A stretch of DNA of 64,000 nucleotides. It comes from Lysobacter prati. GTDB lineage: Bacteria; Pseudomonadota; Gammaproteobacteria; Xanthomonadales; Xanthomonadaceae. Of the stretch, positions 17,699 to 26,943 are shown in pieces. The stretch's first letter is position 1, and the number at the start of each line of letters is the position of its first letter. The stretch lies in NCBI RefSeq assembly GCF_009765215.1, contig NZ_VLNV01000010.1:1-64000 (forward strand), given 5' to 3'. The position numbers were made by a program, and so were the translations under genes. A model generated the notes under the pieces. The model was not told the origin of the DNA, did not search any database, and saw only the letters and a program-made list of their open reading frames with translations.

Positions 17699-18337
17699 AT
17701 GGCAACCGTCTTCTTCGACATGGACGGCACCCTGATCGACTCGGCCGTCGGCATCACACGCTGCGTCGAGTACGCGCTGGTGAAGATGGGCCTGCCGGTA
17801 CCGCCGCAGTCGGAATTGCGGCGCTGGATTGGTCCGGCCTTGCGCACCAGCTTCGGCCCGCTGCTCGACGATCCGCAGGACGTCGAGCAGGCGGTGCTGC
17901 ACTACCGCGACCGCTTCGAGAGCGATGGCTGGGCCGAGCACGAGATCTATTCCGGCATCGGCGAGACGATCGAGGCGCTGCACGCGGCAGGGCACCGCCT
18001 GGCGGTGGTCACCGCCAAGAACGAACCGCACGCACGCAAGATCGCCGCGCACCTGCCGTTCGGGCATCGATTCGACGACATCGTCGGCGCGACCCTGGAC
18101 GGTCGCATCAGCCACAAGGACCAGCTGATCGCGGAGGCGCTGCGGCGCTTCGACATCGATGCCGGGGAGTGCTGGATGATCGGCGACCGGCGCATGGACA
18201 TCGAAGGGGCGAGGCACCACGGCATGCGCAATGTCGGGGTGTTGTGGGGGTTCGGCGGCGAGGCCGAACTGCGTGAGGCAGGGGCGCTGCACCTGGCGGC
18301 TGCGCCGGGCGAGTTGCAGGGGCTGCTGGCGGCCTGA
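17699..18337 (+). CDS. HAD-superfamily phosphatase (phosphoglycolate-phosphatase-like)
   Basis: A 212-residue HAD hydrolase with all four motifs: FFDMDGTLIDS (nucleophile Asp and acid/base Asp, residues 5-15), VVTAKN (motif II Thr), the Lys of SHKDQLIAEAL, and WMIGDRRMDIEGA (motif IV acids). An alpha-helical cap follows motif I, as in Gph-type enzymes. It begins 13 bp after pgk and precedes pyk, so it may clear a glycolytic side product such as phosphoglycolate. Substrate cannot be fixed by sequence. Confidence 0.87.
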   Translation: MATVFFDMDGTLIDSAVGITRCVEYALVKMGLPVPPQSELRRWIGPALRTSFGPLLDDPQDVEQAVLHYRDRFESDGWAEHEIYSGIGETIEALHAAGHRLAVVTAKNEPHARKIAAHLPFGHRFDDIVGATLDGRISHKDQLIAEALRRFDIDAGECWMIGDRRMDIEGARHHGMRNVGVLWGFGGEAELREAGALHLAAAPGELQGLLAA

Positions 18338-18520
18338 GCGCGGCTTCGTGAAGGGGAGGGGTGGTCTGCTTTTGGTGGGGTGATTCCAGACCACTTCCCC
18401 ACATCCCCCGCGGTATGGACGCCCCGCATCGCAATTGCATGCGTATTCAATTCGAATGAACGCACAGCTGTGCTAGCGTCGCCCGAATCATTTGACACGC
18501 ACCAGGCGAAGCAGCATTCG

Positions 18521-19987
18521 ATGACGACCACCCAGCGCCGCACCAAGATCCTCGCCACCCTCGGCCCGGCCACCGATCCGCCGGGCGTCCTCGACGCACT
18601 GCTCACTGCCGGCGTCGACGTAGTCCGACTCAACTTCTCCCACGGCGACCCGTCCTCGCAGGTCGCCCGCGCCGAAGCCGTGCGCGAAGCCGCCAAGCGG
18701 GTCGGCGTCGAAGTGGGCATCCTTGCCGACCTGCCCGGTCCGAAGATCCGCATCGAGCGCTTCGCCGATGGCAAGGTCCTGCTCAAGGCCGGCGATCGCT
18801 TCGACCTGGTGGCCAGCGTCGATGCACCCATGGGCAGCCTGCGCGAAGTCGGCGTGAGCTACCTCGGCCTGCCCAACGACGTGCGCCCCGGCGACGTGCT
18901 CCTGCTCGACGATGGCCTGCTGCAGCTGCGCGTGGGTGCGATCGAGGGCGAGCGCATCATCACCACCGTCCTCAACGACGGCGCGCTGTCGGACCGCAAG
19001 GGCCTCAACAAGCAGGGCGGCGGCCTGTCGCTGGGCGCGCTGACCGAGCGTGACAAGGAACTGATCCTGGTCGCCGCCGAACTGGGCGCGGATTTCATCG
19101 CGGTGTCGTTCTGCCGCAACGCCGAAGACATGAACGAGGCGCGCCGCATCGCCCGCGCTGCCGGCTGCGATGCCGCGCTGGTGTCGAAGATCGAGCGTGC
19201 CGAGGCGATCGAGAACCTGTCGGAGATCGTCGACGCCAGCGACGTGGTCATGGTCGCCCGCGGCGACCTGGGCGTGGAGATCGGCGACGCCGAACTGCCT
19301 GGCCTGCAGAAAAAGATCATCCGCGAGGCACTGGAGCGCAACCGCGTGGTGATCACCGCCACGCAGATGCTGCAGTCGATGGTCGACAGCCCGATCCCGA
19401 CCCGCGCCGAGGTCCTCGACGTCGCCAACGCCGTGATCGACGGTACCGACGCGGTCATGCTGTCGCAGGAATCGGCCGCCGGCCGTTATCCCGTGAAAGC
19501 AGTTGAGGCGATGGCACGCATCTGCCTGGGCGCCGAGCGTCAGTTCAACCGCGACACCGATTACGAGGCTGCCCCGCGCAACCTCGAGCGTGCCGACCAG
19601 GCGATTGCGATGGCGGCGATGTTCCTGTCCGAGCACATCGGCGTGCGCGCGATCGTCGCCATGACCGAATCGGGGGGCACCGCGCGCTTCCTGTCGCGCT
19701 TCCGCTCGCAGGTGCCGATCTTCGCGATGTCGCGGCATGACGGCGCGCGCCGTCGCATGACGATGATGCGCGACGTGGTGGCCTACGACTTCGACAGCCG
19801 CGGCCTGACCTCGCGCGACGCCGCGCGCAGCGCCATCAAGCAGTTGTTCGACCAGGATCGACTCAGCGCCGGCGACCGCGTGATGTTCACCAGCGGCGAC
19901 CACATGGAGCGTCACGGCGCGACCAATACGCTGCGCCTGTTGCAGGTCGGAGCCGACGGTACGGCGGAAGGACTCGGCGAGCTTTGA
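18521..19987 (+). CDS. pyk: Pyruvate kinase
   Basis: A 488-residue pyruvate kinase converting phosphoenolpyruvate and ADP to pyruvate and ATP. TKILATLGPATD, VRLNFSHGD, LPGPKIRIE, SKIERAEAIENL (active-site Lys), MVARGDLGVEIG and ITATQMLQSM are all in place, followed by the C-terminal allosteric domain. Start is ATG 18521, the family-like N-terminus MTTTQRRTKI; the open frame upstream is non-homologous. A 183-bp gap from the HAD gene contains TGTGCTAGCGT, which could be an extended -10, so pyk may have its own promoter. A hairpin at 20000-20021 follows. Confidence 0.96.
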   Translation: MTTTQRRTKILATLGPATDPPGVLDALLTAGVDVVRLNFSHGDPSSQVARAEAVREAAKRVGVEVGILADLPGPKIRIERFADGKVLLKAGDRFDLVASVDAPMGSLREVGVSYLGLPNDVRPGDVLLLDDGLLQLRVGAIEGERIITTVLNDGALSDRKGLNKQGGGLSLGALTERDKELILVAAELGADFIAVSFCRNAEDMNEARRIARAAGCDAALVSKIERAEAIENLSEIVDASDVVMVARGDLGVEIGDAELPGLQKKIIREALERNRVVITATQMLQSMVDSPIPTRAEVLDVANAVIDGTDAVMLSQESAAGRYPVKAVEAMARICLGAERQFNRDTDYEAAPRNLERADQAIAMAAMFLSEHIGVRAIVAMTESGGTARFLSRFRSQVPIFAMSRHDGARRRMTMMRDVVAYDFDSRGLTSRDAARSAIKQLFDQDRLSAGDRVMFTSGDHMERHGATNTLRLLQVGADGTAEGLGEL

Positions 19988-19999
19988 GTCGCCGTTGAC

Positions 20000-20021
20000 G
20001 GAGCCGGCAGCAGCCGGCTCC
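20000..20021 (+). other. Hairpin after pyk
   Basis: GGAGCCGGC-AGCA-GCCGGCTCC is a nine-base-pair stem starting 13 bp after the pyk stop codon. It lacks a T-run, so it may be a weak or factor-dependent terminator or a transcript-end stabiliser. Confidence 0.5.
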
Positions 20022-20114
20022 CATCAATGCAGTTGTGTTTGCGAAGGCGGCGTGATGGCCGCCGCATAATGGCGGCCGCGTTGGCGATAGCAATCCCTCA
20101 CCAGGGGAATTGCC

Positions 20115-20822
20115 GTGGCAACCGTCAGGATCGATGGTCCTTGCCGCACGTCGCGCCTGCTGCGCGGCTTTGCGACGATAGCCGCAAGCATCGCGTTGTG
20201 CGCTTGCACGACGGTGGGAACGCATACCCAGCAGCGCTTCGCGATCGAGTACGGGCCGCCTGTGCAGATGCGTGTGTGCGTGCTGCACACCGGCGACGTC
20301 AGCGAGCAGCGCATCGACAAGCTGATCGCGGCCGTCAACCAGGAATTCAAACCCTACGGCATCGAAGTGGTGGTGCCATGGGTGCGGCCCTGGACGCGCT
20401 CCGGCTTCGCCCATCGCAGCCTGTTCGACGATGTCATCGCGCACGAACTCGAGGCGCCGTGTGATCGCCTGGTCGCGTTCGTCGATCGCAACGCGGGCGA
20501 TTTCCTGTGGGGCCTGCTGATGCCGGAAGTGCTCGGCAGCGTCGACGATCCCACGCATACGCGCGGCTATGTCGTGGCCACGCAGGTGTCGCTCAACCAG
20601 GTGTTCACGCCGCCGGGCAAGGCCACCGTGCACGAGTTCTACCACCTGCTCGGTTGCCCGCACGCCGGTGAGTTGACCGCTTGCTACGCGCAGATCGCGG
20701 CACTCAAGCGCAGCATCGATCCGGCCGCCGATTTCTTCCCGGGCGTGGACGAGTACGGCCAGCCGCTGAAGACGCGCGATGAAGCCAATCACACGTTGCG
20801 CCAGGCCATCGCCGGGCAGTGA
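20115..20822 (+). CDS. Putative lipoprotein with metzincin-type zinc motif, unknown function
   Basis: I do not recognise a named family. The 235-residue protein starts at GTG 20115 behind AGGGGAA. A basic N-terminus and hydrophobic stretch end in ALCAC, a lipobox-like site with Cys31 as possible lipid anchor. HEFYHLLGCPH at 173-183 fits HExxHxxGxxH, the metzincin zinc-binding pattern, preceded by predicted strands (GYVVATQVSLNQVF). The rest (VQMRVCVLHTGD, YGIEVVVPWVRPW) resembles a small alpha/beta protease core. It may be an envelope zinc peptidase. It lies between pyk and the aldolase gene, with no obvious metabolic link. Confidence 0.75.
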   Translation: MATVRIDGPCRTSRLLRGFATIAASIALCACTTVGTHTQQRFAIEYGPPVQMRVCVLHTGDVSEQRIDKLIAAVNQEFKPYGIEVVVPWVRPWTRSGFAHRSLFDDVIAHELEAPCDRLVAFVDRNAGDFLWGLLMPEVLGSVDDPTHTRGYVVATQVSLNQVFTPPGKATVHEFYHLLGCPHAGELTACYAQIAALKRSIDPAADFFPGVDEYGQPLKTRDEANHTLRQAIAGQ

Positions 20823-20973
20823 GTCGGCGCGGGCCGACAACGGAGCCTGAAACTGGTATTGAAATTCGGGGTGTCGATCGCGCAAGTCATTGATTCACCG
20901 TGGCCGAGCCCGGGCGGGAATGCTGCGCTGCCGCTATAATGCCGGGCTTCCCACCGCTCCCGCAGGACGTCTC

Positions 20974-21984
20974 ATGAGCATCGAACAGCTTGCCGAAACC
21001 GCCCAGGCCATGGTGGCCCCGGGCAAGGGCATCATCGCCATCGATGAGTCCACCAGCACCATTGCCAAGCGCTTTGCCGGCGTGGGCATCGAGAACACCG
21101 AAGAGAATCGCCGCGCCTACCGCGAGCTGCTGCTGGCCACGCCCAAGCTGAACGACTACATCTCCGGCGCGATCCTGTTCGACGAGACGATTCGTCAGTC
21201 GACCAAGAGCGGAATTCCGTTCGCCAAGTACATGTCCGACAACGGCATGATCCCGGGCATCAAGGTCGACAAGGGCACCCATGCCCTGGCCGGCTTCCCG
21301 GGCGAAGTGGTCACCGAAGGCCTCGATGGCCTGCGTGCGCGCCTGGAGGAGTACTACAAGCTCGGTGCGCGTTTCGCCAAGTGGCGCGCGGTGATCAACA
21401 TCAGTGACGACTCGCCGTCGGGCACCTGCATCGATGCCAACGCCCATGCGCTGGCCCGCTATGCGGCGCTGTGCCAGGAGCAGGGCCTGGTGCCGATGGT
21501 CGAGCCGGAAGTGATCATGGACGGTTCGCACGACATCGAGACCTGCTACGAGGTCACCGAGGTCACGCTGCGTTCGCTGTTCGCTTCGCTGTACGAGCAC
21601 AACGTGATGCTGGAAGGCACCATCCTGAAGGCGTCGATGATCCTGCCGGGCACCACCAGCGGCGAGAAGGCCAGCGTCGAGGACGTTGCCGCGGCAACCC
21701 TGCAGTGCCTGAAGTCGACTGTGCCGGCGACGCTGCCGGGCATCGTGTTCCTGTCCGGTGGCCAGGCCGACGAGGACGCCACCGCGCACCTCAACGCCAT
21801 GAACCAGATGGGCCCGAACCCGTGGCCGCTGTCGTTCTCCTACGGCCGCGCCATGCAGCAGGCGGCTCTGAAGCTGTGGTCGCAGGACCTGGTCAACAAC
21901 TTCGCCAAGGCCCAGCAGACGGTGTACGAGCGCGCTCGTGACAACGGTCTGGCCGCGCTTGGCCAGTGGAAGAACGCCGCGTAA
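20974..21984 (+). CDS. Class I fructose-bisphosphate aldolase
   Basis: A 336-residue class I (Schiff-base) aldolase that splits fructose-1,6-bisphosphate. Family signatures are GKGIIAIDESTSTIAKRF at the start, KWRAVINIS, VPMVEPEVIMDG and LEGTILKASMILPG, whose Lys forms the Schiff base; no zinc class II motifs are present. The ATG at 20974 (MSIEQLAE) follows GCAGGACG. TATAAT at 20935-20940 is a perfect -10 hexamer upstream, though I see no convincing -35. A terminator follows 25 bp after the stop. Confidence 0.95.
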   Translation: MSIEQLAETAQAMVAPGKGIIAIDESTSTIAKRFAGVGIENTEENRRAYRELLLATPKLNDYISGAILFDETIRQSTKSGIPFAKYMSDNGMIPGIKVDKGTHALAGFPGEVVTEGLDGLRARLEEYYKLGARFAKWRAVINISDDSPSGTCIDANAHALARYAALCQEQGLVPMVEPEVIMDGSHDIETCYEVTEVTLRSLFASLYEHNVMLEGTILKASMILPGTTSGEKASVEDVAAATLQCLKSTVPATLPGIVFLSGGQADEDATAHLNAMNQMGPNPWPLSFSYGRAMQQAALKLWSQDLVNNFAKAQQTVYERARDNGLAALGQWKNAA

Positions 21985-22009
21985 GCGTCGCGTTTGCTGA
22001 CCCGCAGGA

Positions 22010-22034
22010 AAGCCGGCCTTGTGCCGGCTTTTTT
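22010..22034 (+). terminator. Rho-independent terminator of the aldolase gene
   Basis: AAGCCGGC-CTTGT-GCCGGCTT forms an eight-base-pair stem followed by a run of T residues. Confidence 0.9.
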
Positions 22035-22052
22035 GTTGCGGTGTGGTGGCTG

Positions 22053-22084
22053 CCTGCGTGCCTGCGTGCCTGCGTGCCTGCGTG
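22053..22084. repeat. Tandem repeat, 4 x CCTGCGTG
   Basis: Four exact head-to-tail copies of the octamer CCTGCGTG lie shortly after the aldolase terminator. No gene covers it. Simple octamer runs like this can change length by slippage. Confidence 0.95.
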
Positions 22085-22127
22085 CGGCCTGCGCGTGGCG
22101 TGCGGGGGCGTGCCGGCTTCGGAAAGG

Positions 22128-22241
22128 CGCCGTCCGCCGGCCCTGGGATTGCTCCGCCCCTTCGTCGGACATCCTGTCCGAAGGCGGGGCGTGGGCCATC
22201 CATGGCCCACTGCTGCGCAATCCCAGGACCGGCGGACGACG
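22128..22241. repeat. 114-bp double-hairpin repeat, copy 3 (compensated variant)
   Basis: Same length and layout as copy 2, but its small hairpin is GTGGGCCAT-CC-ATGGCCCAC instead of GCGGGACAT-CC-ATGTCCCGC, and its outer arm uses CCTGGGATTGC with GCAATCCCAGG. Both sides of each pair changed together. A diverged spacer and GGTCTTCG follow at about 22242-22268. Confidence 0.9.
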
Positions 22242-22305
22242 CTCCGGCGCGTGGATGCACGGTCTTCGTTTGACGGCAGCACCACAGGCAATTGCCGCAC
22301 TCAAC

Positions 22306-22438
22306 CGTCATCACGGCGAACGCCCGAACCCAAGCCCGCGAGTATTCCAACTCCTTCACCGTCATCCCGGCGAACGCCGGGATCCAGGCCGCCACGTCTC
22401 CAGCCCCATCACGTCATCCCGGCGAACGCCGGGATCCA
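22306..22438. repeat. Three REP palindromes (GTCATCCCGGCGAACGCCGG type)
   Basis: Units at about 22306-22332 (degenerate), 22361-22386 and 22413-22438 share GTCATCCCGGCGAACGCCGG followed by GATCCA. This second REP type (CGGCGAACGCCG core) recurs at 33563-33640 and 48131-48190. They lie in the gene-free block between the aldolase gene and the nap operon. Confidence 0.88.
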
Positions 22439-22510
22439 TCTGCCTTGGCTCTGGCATCGAATCAACAAAACTCGGTGCACACCTTTGCAGGAATGGCGGC
22501 TCTTTCAAAC

Positions 22511-22650
22511 GAAGACAGGCCAATGAATTGGCAGAGCGTTGTCCGCCGGGTCGGGGATTGCGCAGCAGCGGGACATGGATGTCCCGCGCCCCGCCTTCGG
22601 ACAGGATGTCCGACGAAGGGGCGGAGCAATCCCCGGCCCGGCGGACAACG
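22511..22650. repeat. 114-bp double-hairpin repeat, copy 4, inverted, with flank
   Basis: The core 22537-22650 is inverted relative to copies 1-3. Its arm ends read CGTTGTCC and GGACAACG, where other copies have CGTCGTCC and GGACGACG, another two-sided change. The flank 22511-22536 (GAAGACAGGCC...GGCAGAG) matches the flanks of copies 2 and 5, and CAGGAATGGCGG before it looks like an eroded REP unit. Confidence 0.9.
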
Positions 22651-22655
22651 CCGTG

Positions 22656-22727
22656 CCGCAGACGGACACCGTTCCGCAGACGGACCCCGCCACGCCGCAG
22701 ACGGACGCCGTAACGCCACAGACGAAA
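22656..22727. repeat. Tandem imperfect repeats around CCGCAGACGGAC
   Basis: Three copies of CCGCAGACGGAC (22656, 22674, 22695) and a diverged CCACAGACGAAA (22716) follow at periods of 18, 21 and 21 bp, all multiples of three. Read in one frame they would give Pro-Gln-Thr-Asp repeats, but no start codon, ribosome site or family supports a gene. Confidence 0.85.
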
Positions 22728-22820
22728 GCGACACCCCCTTTACGCCGCTTTAACACGACGCCTTAACACGCCGTGGGTTACGAAGGACGCCGACGTTGAG
22801 AGTTCGCATTCCTGGCCGAT

Positions 22821-22834
22821 TTGAGCTGGATCAA
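22821..22834 (+). promoter_or_regulatory. FNR/Anr-type box upstream of the nap operon
   Basis: TTGAGCTGGATCAA differs from the ideal TTGAT-N4-ATCAA at one base. Its centre is 73 bp before napE, compatible with a start near 22869, although the -10 there is poor. About 55-75 bp further up, TTAACACG occurs twice (22750 and 22763), 13 bp apart, a possible second regulator site. Confidence 0.72.
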
Positions 22835-22900
22835 GGAAGCGAATGGGGCGGGGCGTCATCCTCGCTGCGAACGGAATGGATTTTCGTGACGGAGCCAGCC

Positions 22901-23062
22901 ATGGGCCAGCCAGACGATGCAGTCATCAAGCGGCGCGAACGCATCGCGTTCCTGCTGCTGACCGCGGTGGTGTTCCCGCTGATGACGGTCATGTTCGTCG
23001 CCGGCTACGGCTTCCTCGTCTGGATCTACCAGATGTTCGCCGGCCCGCCGACGGGGCACTGA
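22901..23062 (+). CDS. napE: Periplasmic nitrate reductase accessory protein NapE
   Basis: A 53-residue protein with one membrane helix (IAFLLLTAVVFPLMTVMFVAGYGFLVWIYQMF) after a short basic N-terminus, the standard NapE form: a small membrane protein of unclear role at the head of many nap operons. ATG 22901 follows GGAG; an in-frame GTG at 22886 is less likely. It starts the napEFDABC operon, 67 bp after the FNR-type box. Confidence 0.88.
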   Translation: MGQPDDAVIKRRERIAFLLLTAVVFPLMTVMFVAGYGFLVWIYQMFAGPPTGH

Positions 23063-23063
23063 C

Positions 23064-23561
23064 GTGTCCGCCGTGCCGAACCGCTCACGTCGCGCGCTGC
23101 TGCTGGGGCGCAGCCAGGGCCGCGCGCCCCTGCGCCCGCCGTGGGCGTTGGCCGAAGCCGACTTCGTCGACGTCTGCACCGCCTGCGGCGCCTGTGTCGA
23201 ACGCTGCCCGGAGCAGGTACTCGTGCGCGGTGCCGCCGGCTACCCGGTGTTCGACCCGCGCCTGGGCGAGTGCACGTTCTGCGGCGATTGCGCCGACGCC
23301 TGCCAGCCCCGCGCGATCGACCGCACGGCCACCGACGTTCCGTGGCGCACGCTGGCCAGCGCCGGCGATGCCTGCCTGCCGCGTCATGGCGTGGTCTGTT
23401 CGAGTTGTCGCGATGCCTGCCCGGAGCGGGCGATCGCTTTTCCCCTTTCGATTTCCGTGCCCACGCCCGTCATCGACCCCGCGCGCTGCAACGGCTGCGG
23501 CGCCTGCGTGAGCGTGTGCCCGGTCGACGCAGTGACATTGATGCAGCTGGAGCAGGCATGA
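23064..23561 (+). CDS. napF: Ferredoxin-type protein NapF
   Basis: A 165-residue cytoplasmic iron-sulfur protein. Four cysteine clusters fit [4Fe-4S] sites: CTACGACVERCP, CTFCGDCADAC, C...CSSCRDACP and CNGCGACVSVCP. NapF is thought to help mature NapA, possibly by supplying electrons or iron-sulfur clusters. The start is GTG 23064, one base after the napE stop. The end overlaps napD. Confidence 0.93.
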   Translation: MSAVPNRSRRALLLGRSQGRAPLRPPWALAEADFVDVCTACGACVERCPEQVLVRGAAGYPVFDPRLGECTFCGDCADACQPRAIDRTATDVPWRTLASAGDACLPRHGVVCSSCRDACPERAIAFPLSISVPTPVIDPARCNGCGACVSVCPVDAVTLMQLEQA

Positions 23562-23866
23562 GCAGCGACCCGCGCGCCACCGAAGTCCACATCGCCAGCT
23601 TCGTAGTCCAGCACCGGGACGAAGCCGCCCCCGCGCTCGCCACCTGGATCGCCGACAGCGACGACATGGAACTGGCGCGCAGCGAGGGCACCCGCAGCAT
23701 CGTGCTGTGCGAATGCGCTGACCAGTACGCGCTGCTCGATCGCATCGAAGCCCTGCGCGCCGTGCCGGGCGTACTCAACGTGCTGCTGGTCTACCACCAC
23801 GCCGAACCGGGCGAAGCGCTCGACGCGCCCATGCCCACACTTACCGTCACCGGAGTCGCGCCATGA
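23558..23866 (+). CDS. napD: NapA signal-peptide-binding chaperone NapD
   Basis: A 102-residue cytoplasmic chaperone. [21 protein letters not shown] and the [25 protein letters not shown] segment are typical of NapD, which binds the twin-arginine leader of NapA to delay export until the molybdenum cofactor is in place. ATG 23558 overlaps the napF stop, and its own stop overlaps the napA start (ATGA), so translation is coupled on both sides. Confidence 0.93.
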   Translation: MSSDPRATEVHIASFVVQHRDEAAPALATWIADSDDMELARSEGTRSIVLCECADQYALLDRIEALRAVPGVLNVLLVYHHAEPGEALDAPMPTLTVTGVAP

Positions 23867-26355
23867 CCACCCGTCGCGAGTTCATCCGCAACACCGCGGT
23901 CACCACCGCCGCCGCTGCAGCCGGGATGTCCCTGCCGAGCGGCGCCGCCAACATCGTCACCGAAGGCGACCTGACCACGCTGAAGTGGAGCAAGGCACCG
24001 TGCCGGTTCTGCGGCACCGGCTGCGGCGTCAACGTCGCCGTCAAGGGCGGTCGCGTAGTGGCTACGCACGGCGATGTCCATGCCGAGGTCAACCGCGGCA
24101 TCAACTGCATCAAAGGCTACTTCCTGTCGAAGATCATGTACGGCAACGACCGCCTGACCAAACCGCTGCTGCGCAAGACGAACGGCGTCTATGCCAAGGA
24201 TGGTGACTTCGTCGAGGTCGAGTGGGACGAGGCCTTCGACGTCATGGCCGCGCAGTTCAAGCGCGTGCTCAAGAACAAGGGCGGTGACGCGATCGGCATG
24301 TTCGGTTCCGGCCAGTGGACCATCTTCGAGGGCTACGCCGCCAACAAGCTGATGAAGGCCGGATTCCGCAGCAACCACATCGATCCCAACGCGCGTCATT
24401 GCATGGCTTCGGCGGTGATGGGCTTCATGCGCACCTTCGGCATGGACGAGCCGATGGGCTGCTACGACGACTTCGAGCACGCCGACGCGTTCGTGCTGTG
24501 GGGCTCGAACATGGCCGAGATGCACCCGATCCTGTGGACCCGGGTGACCGATCGCCGCCTGACCAACCCCAACGTCAGGGTTGCCGTGCTGTCCACGTTC
24601 GAGCATCGCAGCTTCGAGCTGGTCGACATTCCGATCATTTTCAAGCCGCAGACCGACCTGGTCATCCTCAACTACATCGCCAACTACATCATCAAAAACG
24701 GCAAGGTCAACAAGGACTTCGTCGACAAGCACACCAGTTTCAAGCAGGGCAATGACGACATCGGCTACGGCCTGCGTCCGGAGCACCCGCTGGAGGTGAA
24801 GGCCAAGAACGCCAAGGATGCCAACGGCGGCAAGGTGATCGACTTCGCGCAGTTCGCCGCGTTCGTGGCGCCGTACACGCTGGAGAAGACGGTCGAGATG
24901 ACCGGCGTGGAAGCCGGCTGGCTGCAGAAGCTCGCCGAGCTCTACGCCGACCCGAAGATCAAGGTCACCTCGTTCTGGACCATGGGCTTCAACCAGCACA
25001 CACGCGGCGTGTGGGCCAACAACATGGTCTACAACCTGCACCTGCTGACCGGCAAGATTGCCACGCCCGGCAACAGCCCGTTCTCGCTGACGGGGCAGCC
25101 GTCGGCCTGCGGCACCGCGCGCGAGGTCGGCACCTTCAGCCATCGCCTGCCGGCCGACATGGTCGTGACCAACCCCGAGCACCGAAAGCACGCCGAGGAG
25201 ATCTGGAAGATCCCGCACGGCATCATCAAGGCCAAGCCCGGTTACCACGCGGTCGAGCAGAACCGCGCACTCAAGGACGGCAAGCTCAATGCCTACTGGG
25301 TGCAGGTCAACAACAACATGCAGGCCGCGGCCAACCTGCGCGAGGAAACCTGGCCGGGCTACCGCAATCCGGACAACTTCATCGTCGTCTCCGATGCCTA
25401 TCCGACCGTGACCGCGCAGGCCGCCGACCTGGTGTTGCCGGCGGCGATGTGGGTGGAGAAGGAGGGCGCGTACGGCAACGCCGAACGCCGCACCCAGTTC
25501 TGGCATCAGCTGGTCGATGCGCCGGCGCAGGCGCGCTCGGACCTGTGGCAGCTGATGGAATTCTCCAAGCGCTTCACCACCGACGAGTGCTGGCCGGCGG
25601 ACATCCTCGCCGCCAACCCGGAGTTCAAGGGCAAGACCCTGTACGACGTGCTGTACCGCAATGGCAACGTCGACAAGTTCCCGCTGGAGGACATCGAGAA
25701 GGGCTACGCCAACGACGAGTCCACCCACTTCGGCTACTACGTGCAGAAGGGGTTGTTCGAGGAGTACGCCGCTTTCGGTCGTGGCCACGGCCATGACCTG
25801 GCTCCGTTCGACGACTACCACCGCACGCGCGGCCTGCGCTGGCCGGTGGTCGACGGCAAGGAAACACGCTGGCGCTATCGCGAAGGCACCGATCCCTACG
25901 TCAAGGCTGGCACCGGCTATCAGTTCTATGGAAACAAGGACAACCGCGCGGTGATCTGGGCGCTGCCCTACGAGCCGCCCGCCGAGTCGCCGGACAAGGA
26001 ATACGACATGTGGCTGGTGACCGGGCGCGTGCTCGAGCACTGGCATTCGGGCTCGATGACCATGCGCGTGCCGGAGCTGTACCGCAGCTTCCCGACTGCG
26101 GTGATCTTCATGAATCCCGACGACGCCAAGGCGCGCGGCCTCAAGCGTGGTGACGACGTGCGGGTGGTTTCACGCCGCGGCGAGATGCGCACGCGGGTGG
26201 AGACGCGCGGCCGCAACCGCATGCCACCGGGCGTGGTGTTCGTGCCGTGGTTCGATGCCGGGCAGCTGATCAACAAGGTCACGCTCGACGCCACCGATCC
26301 GATCTCCAAGCAGACCGATTACAAGAAATGCGCGGTCAAGGTACTGGGCGCCTAG
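23863..26355 (+). CDS. napA: Periplasmic nitrate reductase catalytic subunit
   Basis: An 830-residue molybdoenzyme reducing nitrate to nitrite in the periplasm. The N-terminus [12 protein letters not shown] is a twin-arginine leader. Cys47, Cys50, Cys54 and Cys82 bind one [4Fe-4S] cluster, and Cys180 (NARHCMAS) is the expected molybdenum ligand. The remainder matches bis-MGD domains, ending with the molybdopterin-dinucleotide-binding region ([19 protein letters not shown]). Full length and intact. Confidence 0.97.
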   Translation: MTTRREFIRNTAVTTAAAAAGMSLPSGAANIVTEGDLTTLKWSKAPCRFCGTGCGVNVAVKGGRVVATHGDVHAEVNRGINCIKGYFLSKIMYGNDRLTKPLLRKTNGVYAKDGDFVEVEWDEAFDVMAAQFKRVLKNKGGDAIGMFGSGQWTIFEGYAANKLMKAGFRSNHIDPNARHCMASAVMGFMRTFGMDEPMGCYDDFEHADAFVLWGSNMAEMHPILWTRVTDRRLTNPNVRVAVLSTFEHRSFELVDIPIIFKPQTDLVILNYIANYIIKNGKVNKDFVDKHTSFKQGNDDIGYGLRPEHPLEVKAKNAKDANGGKVIDFAQFAAFVAPYTLEKTVEMTGVEAGWLQKLAELYADPKIKVTSFWTMGFNQHTRGVWANNMVYNLHLLTGKIATPGNSPFSLTGQPSACGTAREVGTFSHRLPADMVVTNPEHRKHAEEIWKIPHGIIKAKPGYHAVEQNRALKDGKLNAYWVQVNNNMQAAANLREETWPGYRNPDNFIVVSDAYPTVTAQAADLVLPAAMWVEKEGAYGNAERRTQFWHQLVDAPAQARSDLWQLMEFSKRFTTDECWPADILAANPEFKGKTLYDVLYRNGNVDKFPLEDIEKGYANDESTHFGYYVQKGLFEEYAAFGRGHGHDLAPFDDYHRTRGLRWPVVDGKETRWRYREGTDPYVKAGTGYQFYGNKDNRAVIWALPYEPPAESPDKEYDMWLVTGRVLEHWHSGSMTMRVPELYRSFPTAVIFMNPDDAKARGLKRGDDVRVVSRRGEMRTRVETRGRNRMPPGVVFVPWFDAGQLINKVTLDATDPISKQTDYKKCAVKVLGA

Positions 26356-26367
26356 GAGGGCATCGCC

Positions 26368-26943
26368 ATGCGCAGCAAGCCATTGTGGATCGCAGTCGGC
26401 ATGACGATCGGGTTGATGGCCGTGATCTTCTTCGCCGGCTGGGTGTTCGGCCGGATGGTCGGTAAGCATCAGCGCGCGATGGAACCGCGGGTGGCAGCGG
26501 TTGCGCCGGTGTCGGAGGAATCCGCAATCGGCCGAACCGGCGCGCGCCAGCTCGACGCGCTGCGCCGGGGCGTGCCGGTCGACCAGGAGGCGGCGCCTCT
26601 GCCGATGGCGCGGGTGGAGAACGTCGACCGCAAGCGCGAGCGCGCCTACCCGATGCAGCCGCCGACCATCCCGCATGCCATCGACGGCTACCAGGTCGAC
26701 ATGAACAGCAATCGCTGCATGCTCTGCCACGCCCGCGCCAACGCCGAGAAGTTCCAGGCGCCGCCGGTCAGCGTGACCCACTACATGGACCGCGACGACC
26801 AGTTCCTGGCTTCGATCTCGCCACGCCGTTACTTCTGCAACCAGTGCCATGTGGTGCAGACCGACGCGCCCGTGCTGGTCGCCAACAACTTCGAAGACAT
26901 CGACAAGGTCCTGGCGGCCGCTGAAGCAAAGGGGAGCCAGTGA
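26368..26943 (+). CDS. napB: Nitrate reductase dihaem cytochrome subunit NapB
   Basis: A 191-residue periplasmic dihaem c-type cytochrome. An N-terminal hydrophobic segment (residues 6-28) directs export. CMLCH and CNQCH bind the two haems, and the surrounding [16 protein letters not shown] and [15 protein letters not shown] segments are typical of NapB, which passes electrons from NapC to NapA. It begins 12 bp after napA with a GAGG site and overlaps napC by one base. Confidence 0.95.
   Translation: MRSKPLWIAVGMTIGLMAVIFFAGWVFGRMVGKHQRAMEPRVAAVAPVSEESAIGRTGARQLDALRRGVPVDQEAAPLPMARVENVDRKRERAYPMQPPTIPHAIDGYQVDMNSNRCMLCHARANAEKFQAPPVSVTHYMDRDDQFLASISPRRYFCNQCHVVQTDAPVLVANNFEDIDKVLAAAEAKGSQ

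Noticed and set aside
22128-22650. 114-bp palindromes considered as integron attC sites
   Set aside because: They lack the GTTRRRY core, flank no gene cassettes, and no integrase is seen.
22656-22727. Tandem units considered as a CRISPR array
   Set aside because: Periods are 18-21 bp with no unique spacers of constant length, and no cas genes are present anywhere in the window.
22656-22770. Possible Pro-Gln-Thr-Asp repeat peptide
   Set aside because: The frame enters from the non-coding palindrome, has no start codon with a ribosome site, and ends shortly; treated as a DNA repeat.
23791-26046. A 751-codon minus-strand frame opposite napA
   Set aside because: Shadow of an unmistakable nitrate reductase gene with all cofactor residues on the plus strand.
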